Assembly (NCBI GenBank): GCA_963728355.1
Contig: CAVSJQ010000022.1
Coordinates: 706,275-770,274, forward strand
DNA length: 64,000 nucleotides
Source: Sva-07 sp963728355
GTDB lineage: Bacteria > Actinomycetota > Acidimicrobiia > Acidimicrobiales > Ilumatobacteraceae
Reading direction: 5' to 3'
Of the stretch, positions 46,206 through 53,643 are shown one piece after another. The position numbers and the translations under genes are program-made. Position 1 is the stretch's first letter. Each line of letters starts with the position of its first letter. The notes beneath the pieces are model-generated. The model was not told the origin of the DNA. It saw nothing but the letters and a program-made list of their open reading frames with translations, and did not search any database.

Positions 46206-46330
46206 GGAACTCCCCTTCACGTGGATGTGTGACCGATCGGTTCCACCTCCGCCCTCGTGCGGTTCACGACCGCGCCGTGAACCGGGCCGGTTCTCGATGG
46301 AACTCAGATCCCGAGAGCCGAGGTGTCGGG

Positions 46331-46699
46331 ATGTATCAGGTGTGGATCGATCAGGACTTGTGCACCGGCGATGGACTGTGCACGGACCACTGCCCCGATG
46401 TGTTCGTCCTGCTCGAGGACGGCATCTCCTACGTGCGCGATCCGGTGTCGATGGTCGTCGGCAACGATCCGGGTGGCAGCGGCAGCACGGTGGAGGTACC
46501 TCGCAAGCTCGAACAGCAGACCGTCGACGCCGCCCTGGCGTGCCCCGGCGAGTGCATCTTCATCGAGGTGAGCGGATCAGGCGCCCCGGCCGACGGTGCC
46601 GCCGACGACGACCACGACGGAGACGACGAGCACCCAGGAGGCATCGAGCTCCCACGCCCGGGCGACTCGTTCGACAATCCGCACGTCGGGCACGAGTGA
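46331..46699 (+). CDS. Ferredoxin, single cluster
   Basis: A 122-residue ferredoxin: C11, C17 and C21-Pro (DLCTGDGLCTDHCPDV) plus C71-Pro (ALACPGECIF) bind one iron-sulfur cluster, with a 15-residue Gly-rich insertion before the second half. It would pass single electrons, perhaps to the P450 2 kb upstream. The last 40 residues (DDDHDGDDEHPGG) are acidic and lie antisense to the end of the next gene, so they may not be conserved. Confidence 0.8.
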   Translation: MYQVWIDQDLCTGDGLCTDHCPDVFVLLEDGISYVRDPVSMVVGNDPGGSGSTVEVPRKLEQQTVDAALACPGECIFIEVSGSGAPADGAADDDHDGDDEHPGGIELPRPGDSFDNPHVGHE

Positions 46700-47170
46700 C
46701 GCGGCGAGCACCCACGCCATCACGAACGTCGCTGCACCCTCCGCCGCAGTGTCCGGGCGACGTCGCCCCCACCACACATCAACGGCGATGCCTGCAGCGA
46801 CCAACGCCGCAGATGCCGATGCGGACGGCAACGGGGAGCGCTCCGCGAAGAGGACCCGATCGGCGACGAGCAGCATGATCGTCGCCGCGAACACCGCCGG
46901 CACGAGGATCGCAAGGCGATGGGCGAGGCGGGCCAGAGCGTTCGTCGGCGACGATCGCAGCATCGAGTTTGCGTCGTCGTCAAGTCCCAGCGCGACGGCG
47001 GCTGCGAGCGCCCCTGCACCGATGCCGAACAGATCAGGAGCGCGAGCGCTGCGCCAACTGGCGACGATGGCCACCAGGATCAGCCCGGTGGTGACCACCA
47101 CGAGCGGGCGCAGCGGGGTGGCTCTGAACGTCGGTCGCCATAATTCGGTGACGACCTGGGCGCGGATCAT
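46577..47170 (-). CDS. Membrane protein at the end of the ECF/ABC operon
   Basis: A 197-residue protein with six predicted TM helices (PLVVVTTGLILVAIVASW, GIGAGALAAAVALGL, LAILVPAVFAATIMLLVAD, ALVAAGIAVDVWWG, VMAWVLAASLV, WVLVVSVVVVVGG). It is probably a second permease-like subunit of the ABC exporter, 6 bp after the permease gene. It overlaps the ferredoxin gene by 123 bp, tail to tail. Confidence 0.65.
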   Translation of the reverse strand: MIRAQVVTELWRPTFRATPLRPLVVVTTGLILVAIVASWRSARAPDLFGIGAGALAAAVALGLDDDANSMLRSSPTNALARLAHRLAILVPAVFAATIMLLVADRVLFAERSPLPSASASAALVAAGIAVDVWWGRRRPDTAAEGAATFVMAWVLAASLVPDVRIVERVARAWELDASWVLVVSVVVVVGGTVGRGA

Positions 47171-47176
47171 GATGCG

Positions 47177-48022
47177 TCACAGTGGAGAGACGACGAGTTG
47201 GGCAGCGACCGCCGAAATGGCGACTGCGGCACCGCCGGCGACGAGCCGAGCCCGCGGGCGTGCGCGCAGCGAGAGCCCGCAGAACAAGGCCACGACCCCC
47301 AGCAGGTAGAGGTCGTGGAGCGCGACCGTGGGTGTGTGAACCGCTTCGCGATCGGCGAAGTCCATCGGTTGCACCTGGACGAGCGCGGTGGTGTACACCG
47401 CATCGTCGTTCCACAACCAGTACACCCCTCCGGCGAAGAAAAGCAGCACCATGCCGACGACGATCGCCGGACCTGACCGCCGTACGGCTCGACCGATCGC
47501 GACAGCCGCGGCACCGACCACAGCGACAGTCAGCGCCGGCTGCACCAACTCGAAAACCGAATGATGAGCAGAGTCGGTCCGCAGTGGGCCATCGCCGAGT
47601 TGATAGCCACCCTCGATCCGGCTGGCGATGCCGATCACGGCCATCAGCGAGACGACCATCGCGACGGGCACCCACAAGCTCGCGAGGCGGGCCCACGCAC
47701 GTGCATCGCCGTCCAGCGGTGCCTCCTCGGCAAGGGCCGGGCGTCGGTGCGACCGATCGCGATTCCCTGATCGAACCCCGGCCACGAACACCCCCATCGT
47801 CATCGGATACACCGACAGCGGAACGATCGACTCGTACTTCTGCGACGACCAGTCCTGCTGTTCGCGGGCGTAGGTGACTGCCAACACCACCGACAGGACG
47901 AATCCGATCCAGATCGACGCCCGCCGCAGCATCCGGAACGATTCGATCCGGGCGAGTTCGATCACCGCGCTGCGTGCGGACGTCGGAGCGGTGGAGCTCA
48001 GCGGTCCGAACGCGATCGTCAC
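47177..48022 (-). CDS. ABC-2-type exporter permease
   Basis: A 281-residue membrane protein with about six TM helices and an N-terminal cytoplasmic stretch RSAVIELARIESFRMLRRAS, the usual opening of ABC-2 permeases. The GTG/ATG region overlaps the ATPase gene stop by four bases. It forms the channel for the ATPase that precedes it. Substrate unknown. Confidence 0.75.
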   Translation of the reverse strand: MTIAFGPLSSTAPTSARSAVIELARIESFRMLRRASIWIGFVLSVVLAVTYAREQQDWSSQKYESIVPLSVYPMTMGVFVAGVRSGNRDRSHRRPALAEEAPLDGDARAWARLASLWVPVAMVVSLMAVIGIASRIEGGYQLGDGPLRTDSAHHSVFELVQPALTVAVVGAAAVAIGRAVRRSGPAIVVGMVLLFFAGGVYWLWNDDAVYTTALVQVQPMDFADREAVHTPTVALHDLYLLGVVALFCGLSLRARPRARLVAGGAAVAISAVAAQLVVSPL

Positions 48023-48879
48023 GTCCTGACTCCATCCTCGGTGGCGACGAGCAGATAGCCGTCGTCGAGCGTCGGTTCGACCACCGTCGCTCCGGGCGGT
48101 GGTGTCCCGATGTTGCGGATGTCGCCGTCACCGGTCACCCACGATCTGAGCGCACCCGCGTCGGGGGCATCGCTGATCCACACACGATCGGCCGCCCGGC
48201 GAGCGAGGTCACGCGGCACACCGTCGAACAGCAGCCGACCTCGATCGAGCACCAGCACACGCTGGCAGAACGCGGCGACCTCGTCGGTCTGATGCGTCGA
48301 CAGCAGCACGGTGGCGCGCTGGCCGACCTCGGAGAGCACGGTCCGCATGCGCAGGCGCTGGTCGGGGTCGAGCCCCGCCGACGGTTCGTCGAGAACGAGC
48401 AGGTCAGGACGGCCGAGGAGCGACGCCGCCAGCGCCACTCGCCGCTGCATCCCACCCGACAACGTCCGGATCCGTCGGTGCATGTCGTCGGTGAGCCCCA
48501 CATCGTCCAGCACTCGGCGGACCTCGTCGCGCCGAGCCGGTCTGTCGGTGATCTCCTTGAGCACCGCGACGTAGTCGACGAGGTCGTAGGCAGTGAAGCT
48601 GCGGTACAGGCCAGCCTCCTGCGGGAGATAGCCGAGCCGACGCCGGATCGCGAGCCGTTCGTCGGCCACGGCCGGGTCGAGGCCGAACAACCGAATCGAG
48701 CCTCGGTCCTGGCCCAACACGGTGGCGAGCATGCGCAACAACGTGCTCTTGCCCGCGCCGTTCGGGCCGAGCAGACCGATCACACCGCGCCCGCCCGACC
48801 AGTCGAGATCGTCGACCGCCGGGGTCGACCCGTACCGCTTCGTCAACGATCTCAGCTCGATCACTGCGTCGGCGCTCAT
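48019..48879 (-). CDS. ABC exporter ATP-binding protein
   Basis: A 286-residue ATPase with A-loop region IELRSLTKRYG, Walker A GPNGAGKST, Q-loop LPQEAGLYRSFTAYD, signature LSGGMQRRV, Walker B LLVLDEPSAGLDP and switch STHQTD. The C-terminal 70 residues form an extra domain. ATG at 48879 overlaps the anti-sigma stop (ATGA). It energises the permease encoded next. Confidence 0.88.
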   Translation of the reverse strand: MSADAVIELRSLTKRYGSTPAVDDLDWSGGRGVIGLLGPNGAGKSTLLRMLATVLGQDRGSIRLFGLDPAVADERLAIRRRLGYLPQEAGLYRSFTAYDLVDYVAVLKEITDRPARRDEVRRVLDDVGLTDDMHRRIRTLSGGMQRRVALAASLLGRPDLLVLDEPSAGLDPDQRLRMRTVLSEVGQRATVLLSTHQTDEVAAFCQRVLVLDRGRLLFDGVPRDLARRAADRVWISDAPDAGALRSWVTGDGDIRNIGTPPPGATVVEPTLDDGYLLVATEDGVRT

Positions 48880-49718
48880 CGCGACCTCCACACGGGAAGT
48901 TCGTTGCGGCGCACGAACGCGACGGCAGCCGAACACACGGTCACGGCGATCAGAGCAATCTGCACCGATCGCCGCTCAGCCCCGAGATCGGCCAGATCGA
49001 GCGGGATACCTCGTGGTCTCGACCCCCACGACCAGGCCGACACCGCCATCGCCCACGCCCCGATCAGCACCAGTGCGACCCGACTCGGATCGATCCATGT
49101 CGAGATCGCCACGACCAGTGAGGTCAACGCGAGGCCCGGCAGCAACCAGACGGCCACGTCGCCGAGGCCGACGGGGACGAAGACACTCGAGACCGCTACC
49201 GCCACGAGTGCCGCACTGCACGACAGCATCGCCCGCAGGAACGGAAGCCGGCCCGACGCGAGCGGCGTGGCCCGGGCGAGTTGGCCGGCGGGGTCGATCC
49301 CGGTCTGGAACGCCAGCACGGCACCGACCACGGGCGCCAGCGGCGCCAACATCACGAACAGCGGCAACGAAGCTCTCGGCGCGACTGCCGACGCGACCGC
49401 AACGCTGACGATCACCCCGAACGCGACCCCGAGCGTGGCGAACAACAGCAACGGGCTCGACGTCGACACCTGGAGTGCCGTCGTCGACGAACGCAGGGGA
49501 CGCCTCGTGACATCGATGCGATCGGCGATCCGTGCCCAGGTCTCGTCGACACCCACCCTGCGCGCCGGTGATGTGTGCGCCTGCGTCAACGTCGTCCGGC
49601 ACCGGTCGCATGCGAGGAGGTGCGCTTCCACCGATGCCCGAGCGAACGTCGGGATCGCGTGGTTCGCATACCGTTCGAGTTCGTGGTCGCTCACGTGCCA
49701 CTCGTCGAGCGCCGTCAT
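48876..49718 (-). CDS. Anti-sigma factor with zinc-binding domain and multi-TM region
   Basis: A 280-residue protein. The N-terminus has the ZAS motif H33-x3-C37-x2-C40 (VEAHLLACDRC) typical of zinc anti-sigma factors that hold an ECF sigma. A cytoplasmic linker leads to about six TM helices (85-270). Usual ZAS anti-sigma factors have one TM helix; this one looks as if the domain was fused to a permease-like membrane protein. It overlaps the sigma gene stop by four bases, so the two are certainly co-expressed. Confidence 0.8.
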   Translation of the reverse strand: MTALDEWHVSDHELERYANHAIPTFARASVEAHLLACDRCRTTLTQAHTSPARRVGVDETWARIADRIDVTRRPLRSSTTALQVSTSSPLLLFATLGVAFGVIVSVAVASAVAPRASLPLFVMLAPLAPVVGAVLAFQTGIDPAGQLARATPLASGRLPFLRAMLSCSAALVAVAVSSVFVPVGLGDVAVWLLPGLALTSLVVAISTWIDPSRVALVLIGAWAMAVSAWSWGSRPRGIPLDLADLGAERRSVQIALIAVTVCSAAVAFVRRNELPVWRSR

Positions 49719-50257
49719 GTCAATGCCTCCCGCATCTCTCGCTTTGCCCGCATCATCCGCGTCTTGACCGTGCCGGACGGAATGCCGAGCAGCCGACCCG
49801 CCTCCTGGCAGCTGAGCCCGTCGAGGACCGTTGCCTGTACCACCATCCGCAGCTCGGGCGACAGCCGCCCGAGCGCCAAGCCGACGTCGCCGTGTTCGAC
49901 GCCGACGAGCAACTCGTCCTCAGCCGACAACAGCTCCGGCGACCGTTGCGCCATCAGCCGCTCGCGCAGCAACTTGCGTGGTCGCATCACATGCAGGAGC
50001 CGTCGAATCCCGATGCCCCAGATCCACGCCGCGACCGGCCCCGTCGCACGGTAGCTGTCGGCCGATCCCCACACCGCGACGAAGGTGTCCTGCACCGCCT
50101 CCTCGACCAACGATCGGTCGGAGCATCGATACGCGAGCCGGATCGACAGCCACGGTTCGTGACGCACGTACAACTCCTGGAGTGCCCCACGGTCGCGATC
50201 GACGACGGCCGCCACCAGCTCGACGTCGCTGCGTCCATCAGGACACCCCCGTGACAT
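49715..50257 (-). CDS. ECF-type RNA polymerase sigma factor
   Basis: About 180 residues. Region 2 has LQELYVRHEPWLSIRLAYRC and DTFVAVWGSADSYR; region 4 has LSPELRMVVQATVLDGLSCQ and GRLLGIPSGTVKTRMMRAKR. It should be held inactive by the anti-sigma factor encoded next. I place the start at ATG 50257 and not 50302, because the extra 15 codons overlap a dyad that also occurs upstream of the operon. Confidence 0.88.
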   Translation of the reverse strand: MSRGCPDGRSDVELVAAVVDRDRGALQELYVRHEPWLSIRLAYRCSDRSLVEEAVQDTFVAVWGSADSYRATGPVAAWIWGIGIRRLLHVMRPRKLLRERLMAQRSPELLSAEDELLVGVEHGDVGLALGRLSPELRMVVQATVLDGLSCQEAGRLLGIPSGTVKTRMMRAKREMREALT

Positions 50258-50272
50258 GCCCAACTGTGCCAC

Positions 50273-50292
50273 TGAACGCGTCGCTTGGTTCA
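50273..50292. promoter_or_regulatory. Dyad motif upstream of the sigma gene
   Basis: TGAACG-CGTCGCTT-GGTTCA, an inverted repeat with 8-bp spacer, 16 bp before the inner sigma start. It matches the dyad at 51022-51041 at 17 of 20 positions. Either an internal ECF promoter or an operator. Confidence 0.55.
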
Positions 50293-50311
50293 CCGAATTC
50301 ATCCGCAGGGT

Positions 50312-50770
50312 TCAGGAGGTGTCGCCGAAGCTGAGCTCGCACTCGTCGGTGACGTAGCCGACGATTGCCGGGGTGAGCGTGTGCGAGGTGTCGATCGCAA
50401 GGTCGGTACCTTCCTGGGTGCTGAACACCTCGTCGAGCCGGTAGCCGACATCGTCGAGGTACTGCGTGTACACCGCGTACGCATCGACGTAGGTCGCGAC
50501 ATCCGACGCGATCGATTCCGGGGCAGCGTCGCCGGCCTGTTCGAACCGGGTCGTCGCCTCCTCGAACGTCTTCTGTGTTTCGCTCGGACTCGATGAGTCG
50601 GTGGGCTCGAGCAGCACGATCAGGTGCGACATCGCCTCGCAGAACTCGTCGCCGGACGCGGCGGTCGACTCAGCGCTGCCGTCGTCGTGTGGATCGCCGC
50701 CCTGCAGCCCGGTGCAGGCCGTCAGCGACAACGCCGCCGCAGCGAGCAGCGCGAGAGGCAACCGCTTCAC
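50312..50770 (-). CDS. Small lipoprotein of the ECF operon
   Basis: 152 residues: signal peptide KRLPLALLAAAALSLTAC with the lipobox Cys at about 19, a Gly/Asp/Ser spacer, then an all-helical domain (FCEAMSHLIVLLEP, FEEATTRFEQAGDAAPESIA, DVATYVDAYAVYTQYLDDVG) with one Cys near each end. It could be the external sensor for the membrane-bound anti-sigma factor. GTG start overlaps the next stop by four bases. Confidence 0.7.
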   Translation of the reverse strand: MKRLPLALLAAAALSLTACTGLQGGDPHDDGSAESTAASGDEFCEAMSHLIVLLEPTDSSSPSETQKTFEEATTRFEQAGDAAPESIASDVATYVDAYAVYTQYLDDVGYRLDEVFSTQEGTDLAIDTSHTLTPAIVGYVTDECELSFGDTS

Positions 50771-51006
50771 GCGTGAGCACCGGACCGGTGGAGCGAGACG
50801 AGATGGGCCAACCCCATCCCGAGCCCGACCATCATCAGCCCGAACGCGACGATCACGGCAAAGAACCCGAGAAACCATGCGTCGACGCCAACCGTCGAGC
50901 CGACGATGACCAAGAGGATGAGGACCGCCCCTGCAACGACGGGCTTCCACCACGACCTCAGATAAACGGACCACTCTGACCGACCGATGCGACGCTGGTC
51001 TCTCAT
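50767..51006 (-). CDS. Small two-TM membrane protein, first gene of the ECF operon
   Basis: 79 residues: MRDQRRIGRSEWSVYLRSWW, then two TM helices (VVAGAVLILLVIVGSTVG, FLGFFAVIVAFGLMMVGLGM) and a short His-rich end. No family recognised. The ATG is 9 bp from the large inverted repeat at 51015-51048. It is translationally coupled to the lipoprotein gene (GTGA overlap). Confidence 0.65.
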   Translation of the reverse strand: MRDQRRIGRSEWSVYLRSWWKPVVAGAVLILLVIVGSTVGVDAWFLGFFAVIVAFGLMMVGLGMGLAHLVSLHRSGAHA

Positions 51007-51014
51007 GACCCGTT

Positions 51015-51048
51015 GTTCCAGTGAACCCGTCGCACGGTTCATCGGAAC
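51015..51048. promoter_or_regulatory. Two-layer inverted repeat in the divergent promoter
   Basis: GTTCC-ag-TGAACC-cgtcgcac-GGTTCA-tc-GGAAC. Both inner (TGAACC/GGTTCA) and outer (GTTCC/GGAAC) arms pair perfectly. It lies 9 bp before the ATG of the small membrane protein and 33 bp before the SnoaL gene start. GAAC plus CGTC elements are also typical of ECF promoters, so it may be autoregulated by the operon's sigma factor. Confidence 0.65.
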
Positions 51049-51080
51049 AGGGTGAGAAGCTGAGATCGCAAGGAGGCGAG

Positions 51081-51512
51081 GTGAACACCGAACGCAACAA
51101 GGCCGTTGTCCACCGACTGTTCGACGAGATCTGGAACGGCAGGAAGTTCGACGCGATCGACGAGCTGTATGCGCCCGACTTCGTCGCCGACTACCGCCCG
51201 TACGCACCGCTGCGAGTGGGGCGCGACTCGATTCGCGACATGGTCGAGCGCGCTTGGACGACGATGCCCGACTATCAAGAGGACTTGCTCGGGATGGTTG
51301 CCGAAGATGACAGAGTCGCGGTCCACCTCCGCATCTCCGGAACGCAGCTCGGCGCCTGGGGCCCGCTTCCGCCGACAGGTAAACGACTCGAATTCGAGGA
51401 GATGCTCATCCTCACGTTCAACGATGCAGGCCAGGTGGTTCACCAGCGCGGCATCGTCGACAATCTGGCGGGTCTGCGTCAGGCCGGCGTGATGCCGACA
51501 CCGAAGCAGTAG
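51081..51512 (+). CDS. SnoaL-like (NTF2-fold) protein
   Basis: 143 residues of the SnoaL-like ester cyclase family: NKAVVHRLFDEIWNGRKFDA, IDELYAPDFVADY, SIRDMVERAWTTMPDYQEDL, then GTQLGAWGPLPPTGKRLEF. The GTG start follows a perfect AGGAGG. Function in the cell unknown; many such proteins are uncharacterised enzymes or binding proteins. It diverges from the ECF operon across the dyad. Confidence 0.82.
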   Translation: MNTERNKAVVHRLFDEIWNGRKFDAIDELYAPDFVADYRPYAPLRVGRDSIRDMVERAWTTMPDYQEDLLGMVAEDDRVAVHLRISGTQLGAWGPLPPTGKRLEFEEMLILTFNDAGQVVHQRGIVDNLAGLRQAGVMPTPKQ

Positions 51513-51529
51513 CGGACGCTGGAGCCGCA

Positions 51530-52012
51530 GTGCCCTTCCGAACGACGACGGTCGAACAGACGACGACACTGATGAGTCCACCATCGTTGGTGTTCGCTGT
51601 CGTCATGTCACCCGAGACCGCACCGTTGATCGACCCGGCCGTTCGAGAGTGGCGAGCGGACTCCCGGCCGATCGGAGTTGGCACGCGGTTCAGCATCCGC
51701 GGCCGGCTGGGATGGGTGCCGATTCGCGCGACGAGCGAGGTGGTCGTGTGGGAGCCGCCGACCGTCGGCGAATTCCGCAGCGTCGCCCCGACGTGGCCAT
51801 TCCAGATGACCGCACGACACCGATTCGAGGAAGTCGTCGATGGCGGAACTGAGTACACCTGGTCGATCTCCTTCCATGAGGTCAACGTCGTTGCGCGGCC
51901 ACTGATCAACGTCGCTTCCCGGATGTTCCGACGCGCTCTGGCTGGACAAGCCGAGATGCTCACCGCCCATCTCGCCGATCGATCCGACAGCGAGCCGTTG
52001 CCTCGACTCTGA
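51530..52012 (+). CDS. SRPBCC family protein
   Basis: 160 residues with the SRPBCC pattern: an initial strand (TTTVEQTTTLMSPPSLVFAV), IGVGTRFSIRGRLGWVPIRA, YTWSISFHEVN, and a long C-terminal helix (VASRMFRRALAGQAEMLTAH). GTG start, 17 bp after the SnoaL gene, same direction. Ligand unknown. Confidence 0.7.
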   Translation: MPFRTTTVEQTTTLMSPPSLVFAVVMSPETAPLIDPAVREWRADSRPIGVGTRFSIRGRLGWVPIRATSEVVVWEPPTVGEFRSVAPTWPFQMTARHRFEEVVDGGTEYTWSISFHEVNVVARPLINVASRMFRRALAGQAEMLTAHLADRSDSEPLPRL

Positions 52013-52476
52013 GGGCCACACGAACGGCGAAGCTTCAATCACACCCTTCGCCACGCCCCCACGTAGCCACGCAACTCTCATTGCCTATCGACGCCACCGC
52101 CGCGTGGTCTTGAGGAAGCTCCTCGGACCACTGCTCGACACCGGACGGCAGCGCCCGGGCATCGAGACGGGCCTGATCGTTCCCGACGATCACCGGAGTT
52201 CCCGAGATCAAGCGTGCTCCGGCAATCTACGCATGGCCTCCCGGTTGATCTCCCCCAGCGTGCGGCACCGACCACCGCTGTTCTGCTGTCGACACGTCCC
52301 ACACGACGAGGTCGGAACCCAATCGCCCGGCGAGTTCTGCTCCACTCGGACCTCACAAGTTGCTCGACCGAGATGGAGCCTCCGTTCCGTCGGCGCGACG
52401 CTGACCGATCGCCAGAGGCGTCGCTCGGCCTCCCGGCACCGACGCTCGTTCACTCCCATTCACAGCGCACTTTCGT
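52013..52476. other. 464 bp without a recognisable gene
   Basis: Open frames on both strands here are short, lack conserved motifs and have no good start. One minus-strand stretch holds VEQNSPGDWVPTSSC and GTCRQQNSGGRC, which I could not place. It may hold a decayed gene. Confidence 0.4.
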
Positions 52477-52944
52477 TCACGTCCGTCCAGGTGCCGGCCA
52501 TCGATAGCGGCGATCGGGCGACCGTTCCTCGTTCTCGCGGCCGTCGGTCGATTCGACCAACACAAAGCCGTGCCGCTTGTAGAACCGGTGCGACTCGACG
52601 TTCGACTCGAACGTCCACAAGTACAAACCCTCGGGCGACCGCAGCTTCGCTCGTTCGAGCAGCATTCCGCCCACGCCACGACGCTGATACGACGGATCGA
52701 CGTAGAGCTGGGCGACGCATCCGTCATCGACGACCAGCATCCCGATGACCGCCCGCTCCACCTCAGCCACCCAGACCTCTTGCATCGGAAGGACCTCCTC
52801 GACGAACCAGCGTCGAATGGCATCCTCGCTGTGAATCGGCGCAGGTATCGCTGAGAAAGCGGCCCGTCGGGCGGCAAGCCAAACGGCGCAGACGATTTCT
52901 GCTTCACGGAGCCTCGCCCGACGTACCAGCAGAGCCAATGGCAT
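52477..52944 (-). CDS. GNAT family N-acetyltransferase
   Basis: 155 residues with the GNAT acetyl-CoA motif A VAQLYVDPSYQRRGVGGMLL and motif B LYLWTFESNVESHRFYKRHG, then FVLVESTDGR. The N-terminal part has the helix MQEVWVAEVERAVIGMLVV. Substrate unknown. ATG at 52944 is the first Met before a conserved-looking helix; the open frame reaches further without support. Confidence 0.82.
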   Translation of the reverse strand: MPLALLVRRARLREAEIVCAVWLAARRAAFSAIPAPIHSEDAIRRWFVEEVLPMQEVWVAEVERAVIGMLVVDDGCVAQLYVDPSYQRRGVGGMLLERAKLRSPEGLYLWTFESNVESHRFYKRHGFVLVESTDGRENEERSPDRRYRWPAPGRT

Positions 52945-53412
52945 CGCACCAGTGTCACATGCGGCTGAGATGGCTGCTCCTGCGATGACCCTCCCGACTC
53001 GTGAAGTCAGGATGTTTCCTCGTGATGACAGAGACGACGTCGCTGTCGCCGCGGGCGCCCTGCGCAATGCCCACAACTTCCGGGACTTGCCCGGCGGGAG
53101 GTTGGTTCGGTTCGCCATCGCCAGAATCCGCGTCTCGACAAACGCATCAACCCGAATCGTCGCGACGGTCTGTCGTGGCTGGCAGAACACACTCGATCCG
53201 TGGGTACGCCGCCGCCACTTGAGATGGTCACCCGGCGTCGACAGCGAATGCTCAGCCACAGCGAAGCAGGGAGGAGGTCGAAGAAACACGGCCAACGCAC
53301 AGCGCCACACGCTGGACAAATGCCGGAATCGAGGTCCACGACCTACTCAATCCCGCCCAACCCACTGCAGGCCGTAACCCACTCCCCAACGTGCCAACCC
53401 ACAACGACGAGG
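52945..53412. other. Intergenic stretch with a possible phosphatase fragment
   Basis: No intact gene. On the plus strand near 53050-53100 the frame ALRNAHNFRDLPGGRLVRF resembles the opening of bacterial tyrosine phosphatases (NFRDLGG), but nothing of the CxxxxxR active site follows. Perhaps a remnant cut by the nearby integration site. Confidence 0.3.
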
Positions 53413-53414
53413 AG

Positions 53415-53439
53415 CCCAGGCCTGTGACCTGGGGTTTTT
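53415..53439 (+). terminator. Rho-independent terminator next to the tRNA fragment
   Basis: CCCAGG-cctgtga-CCTGGG followed by G and TTTTT on the plus strand. On the minus strand the same hairpin lies directly downstream of the tRNA-Ala 3' end and would follow the original tRNA gene. Confidence 0.7.
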
Positions 53440-53441
53440 CG

Positions 53442-53483
53442 TGGAGCTAAGGAGAATCGAACTCCTGACCTCTTCCATGCCAT
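53442..53483 (-). repeat. 3' half of tRNA-Ala(GGC), probable integrase attachment site
   Basis: Read on the minus strand: anticodon loop ATGGCAT (anticodon GGC), 3' anticodon-stem strand GGAAG, variable loop AGGTC, T arm AGGAG-TTCGATT-CTCCT and acceptor strand TAGCTCC plus A. The 5' half is not there: the bases before the loop (GGTAC) do not pair with GGAAG. A sharp break in the anticodon loop next to an integrase gene is what the duplicated att end of a tRNA-targeting element looks like. The integrase starts 160 bp away. Confidence 0.8.
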
Positions 53484-53643
53484 GTACCTCGGCAAACCTC
53501 GTCGACATTCGCTGACGTTCGCCAACGTTCACCAGACGCACTGTTCATACGGACATCCTGTTCGTCGACGTTCGCTCTGGTTCGCTGCGACCTTGGGTTG
53601 TAGAGTGTCAGCCAAGGTGTCGCCCAAATCTGGGAGGGAACTG

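Noticed and set aside
47974..49767. A 597-codon plus-strand open frame
   Set aside because: Antisense to the ABC ATPase and anti-sigma genes, which have clear motifs and ATGA overlaps.
53442..53483. A complete tRNA-Ala gene
   Set aside because: Only the 3' half is there; no D arm or 5' acceptor strand pairs with it.
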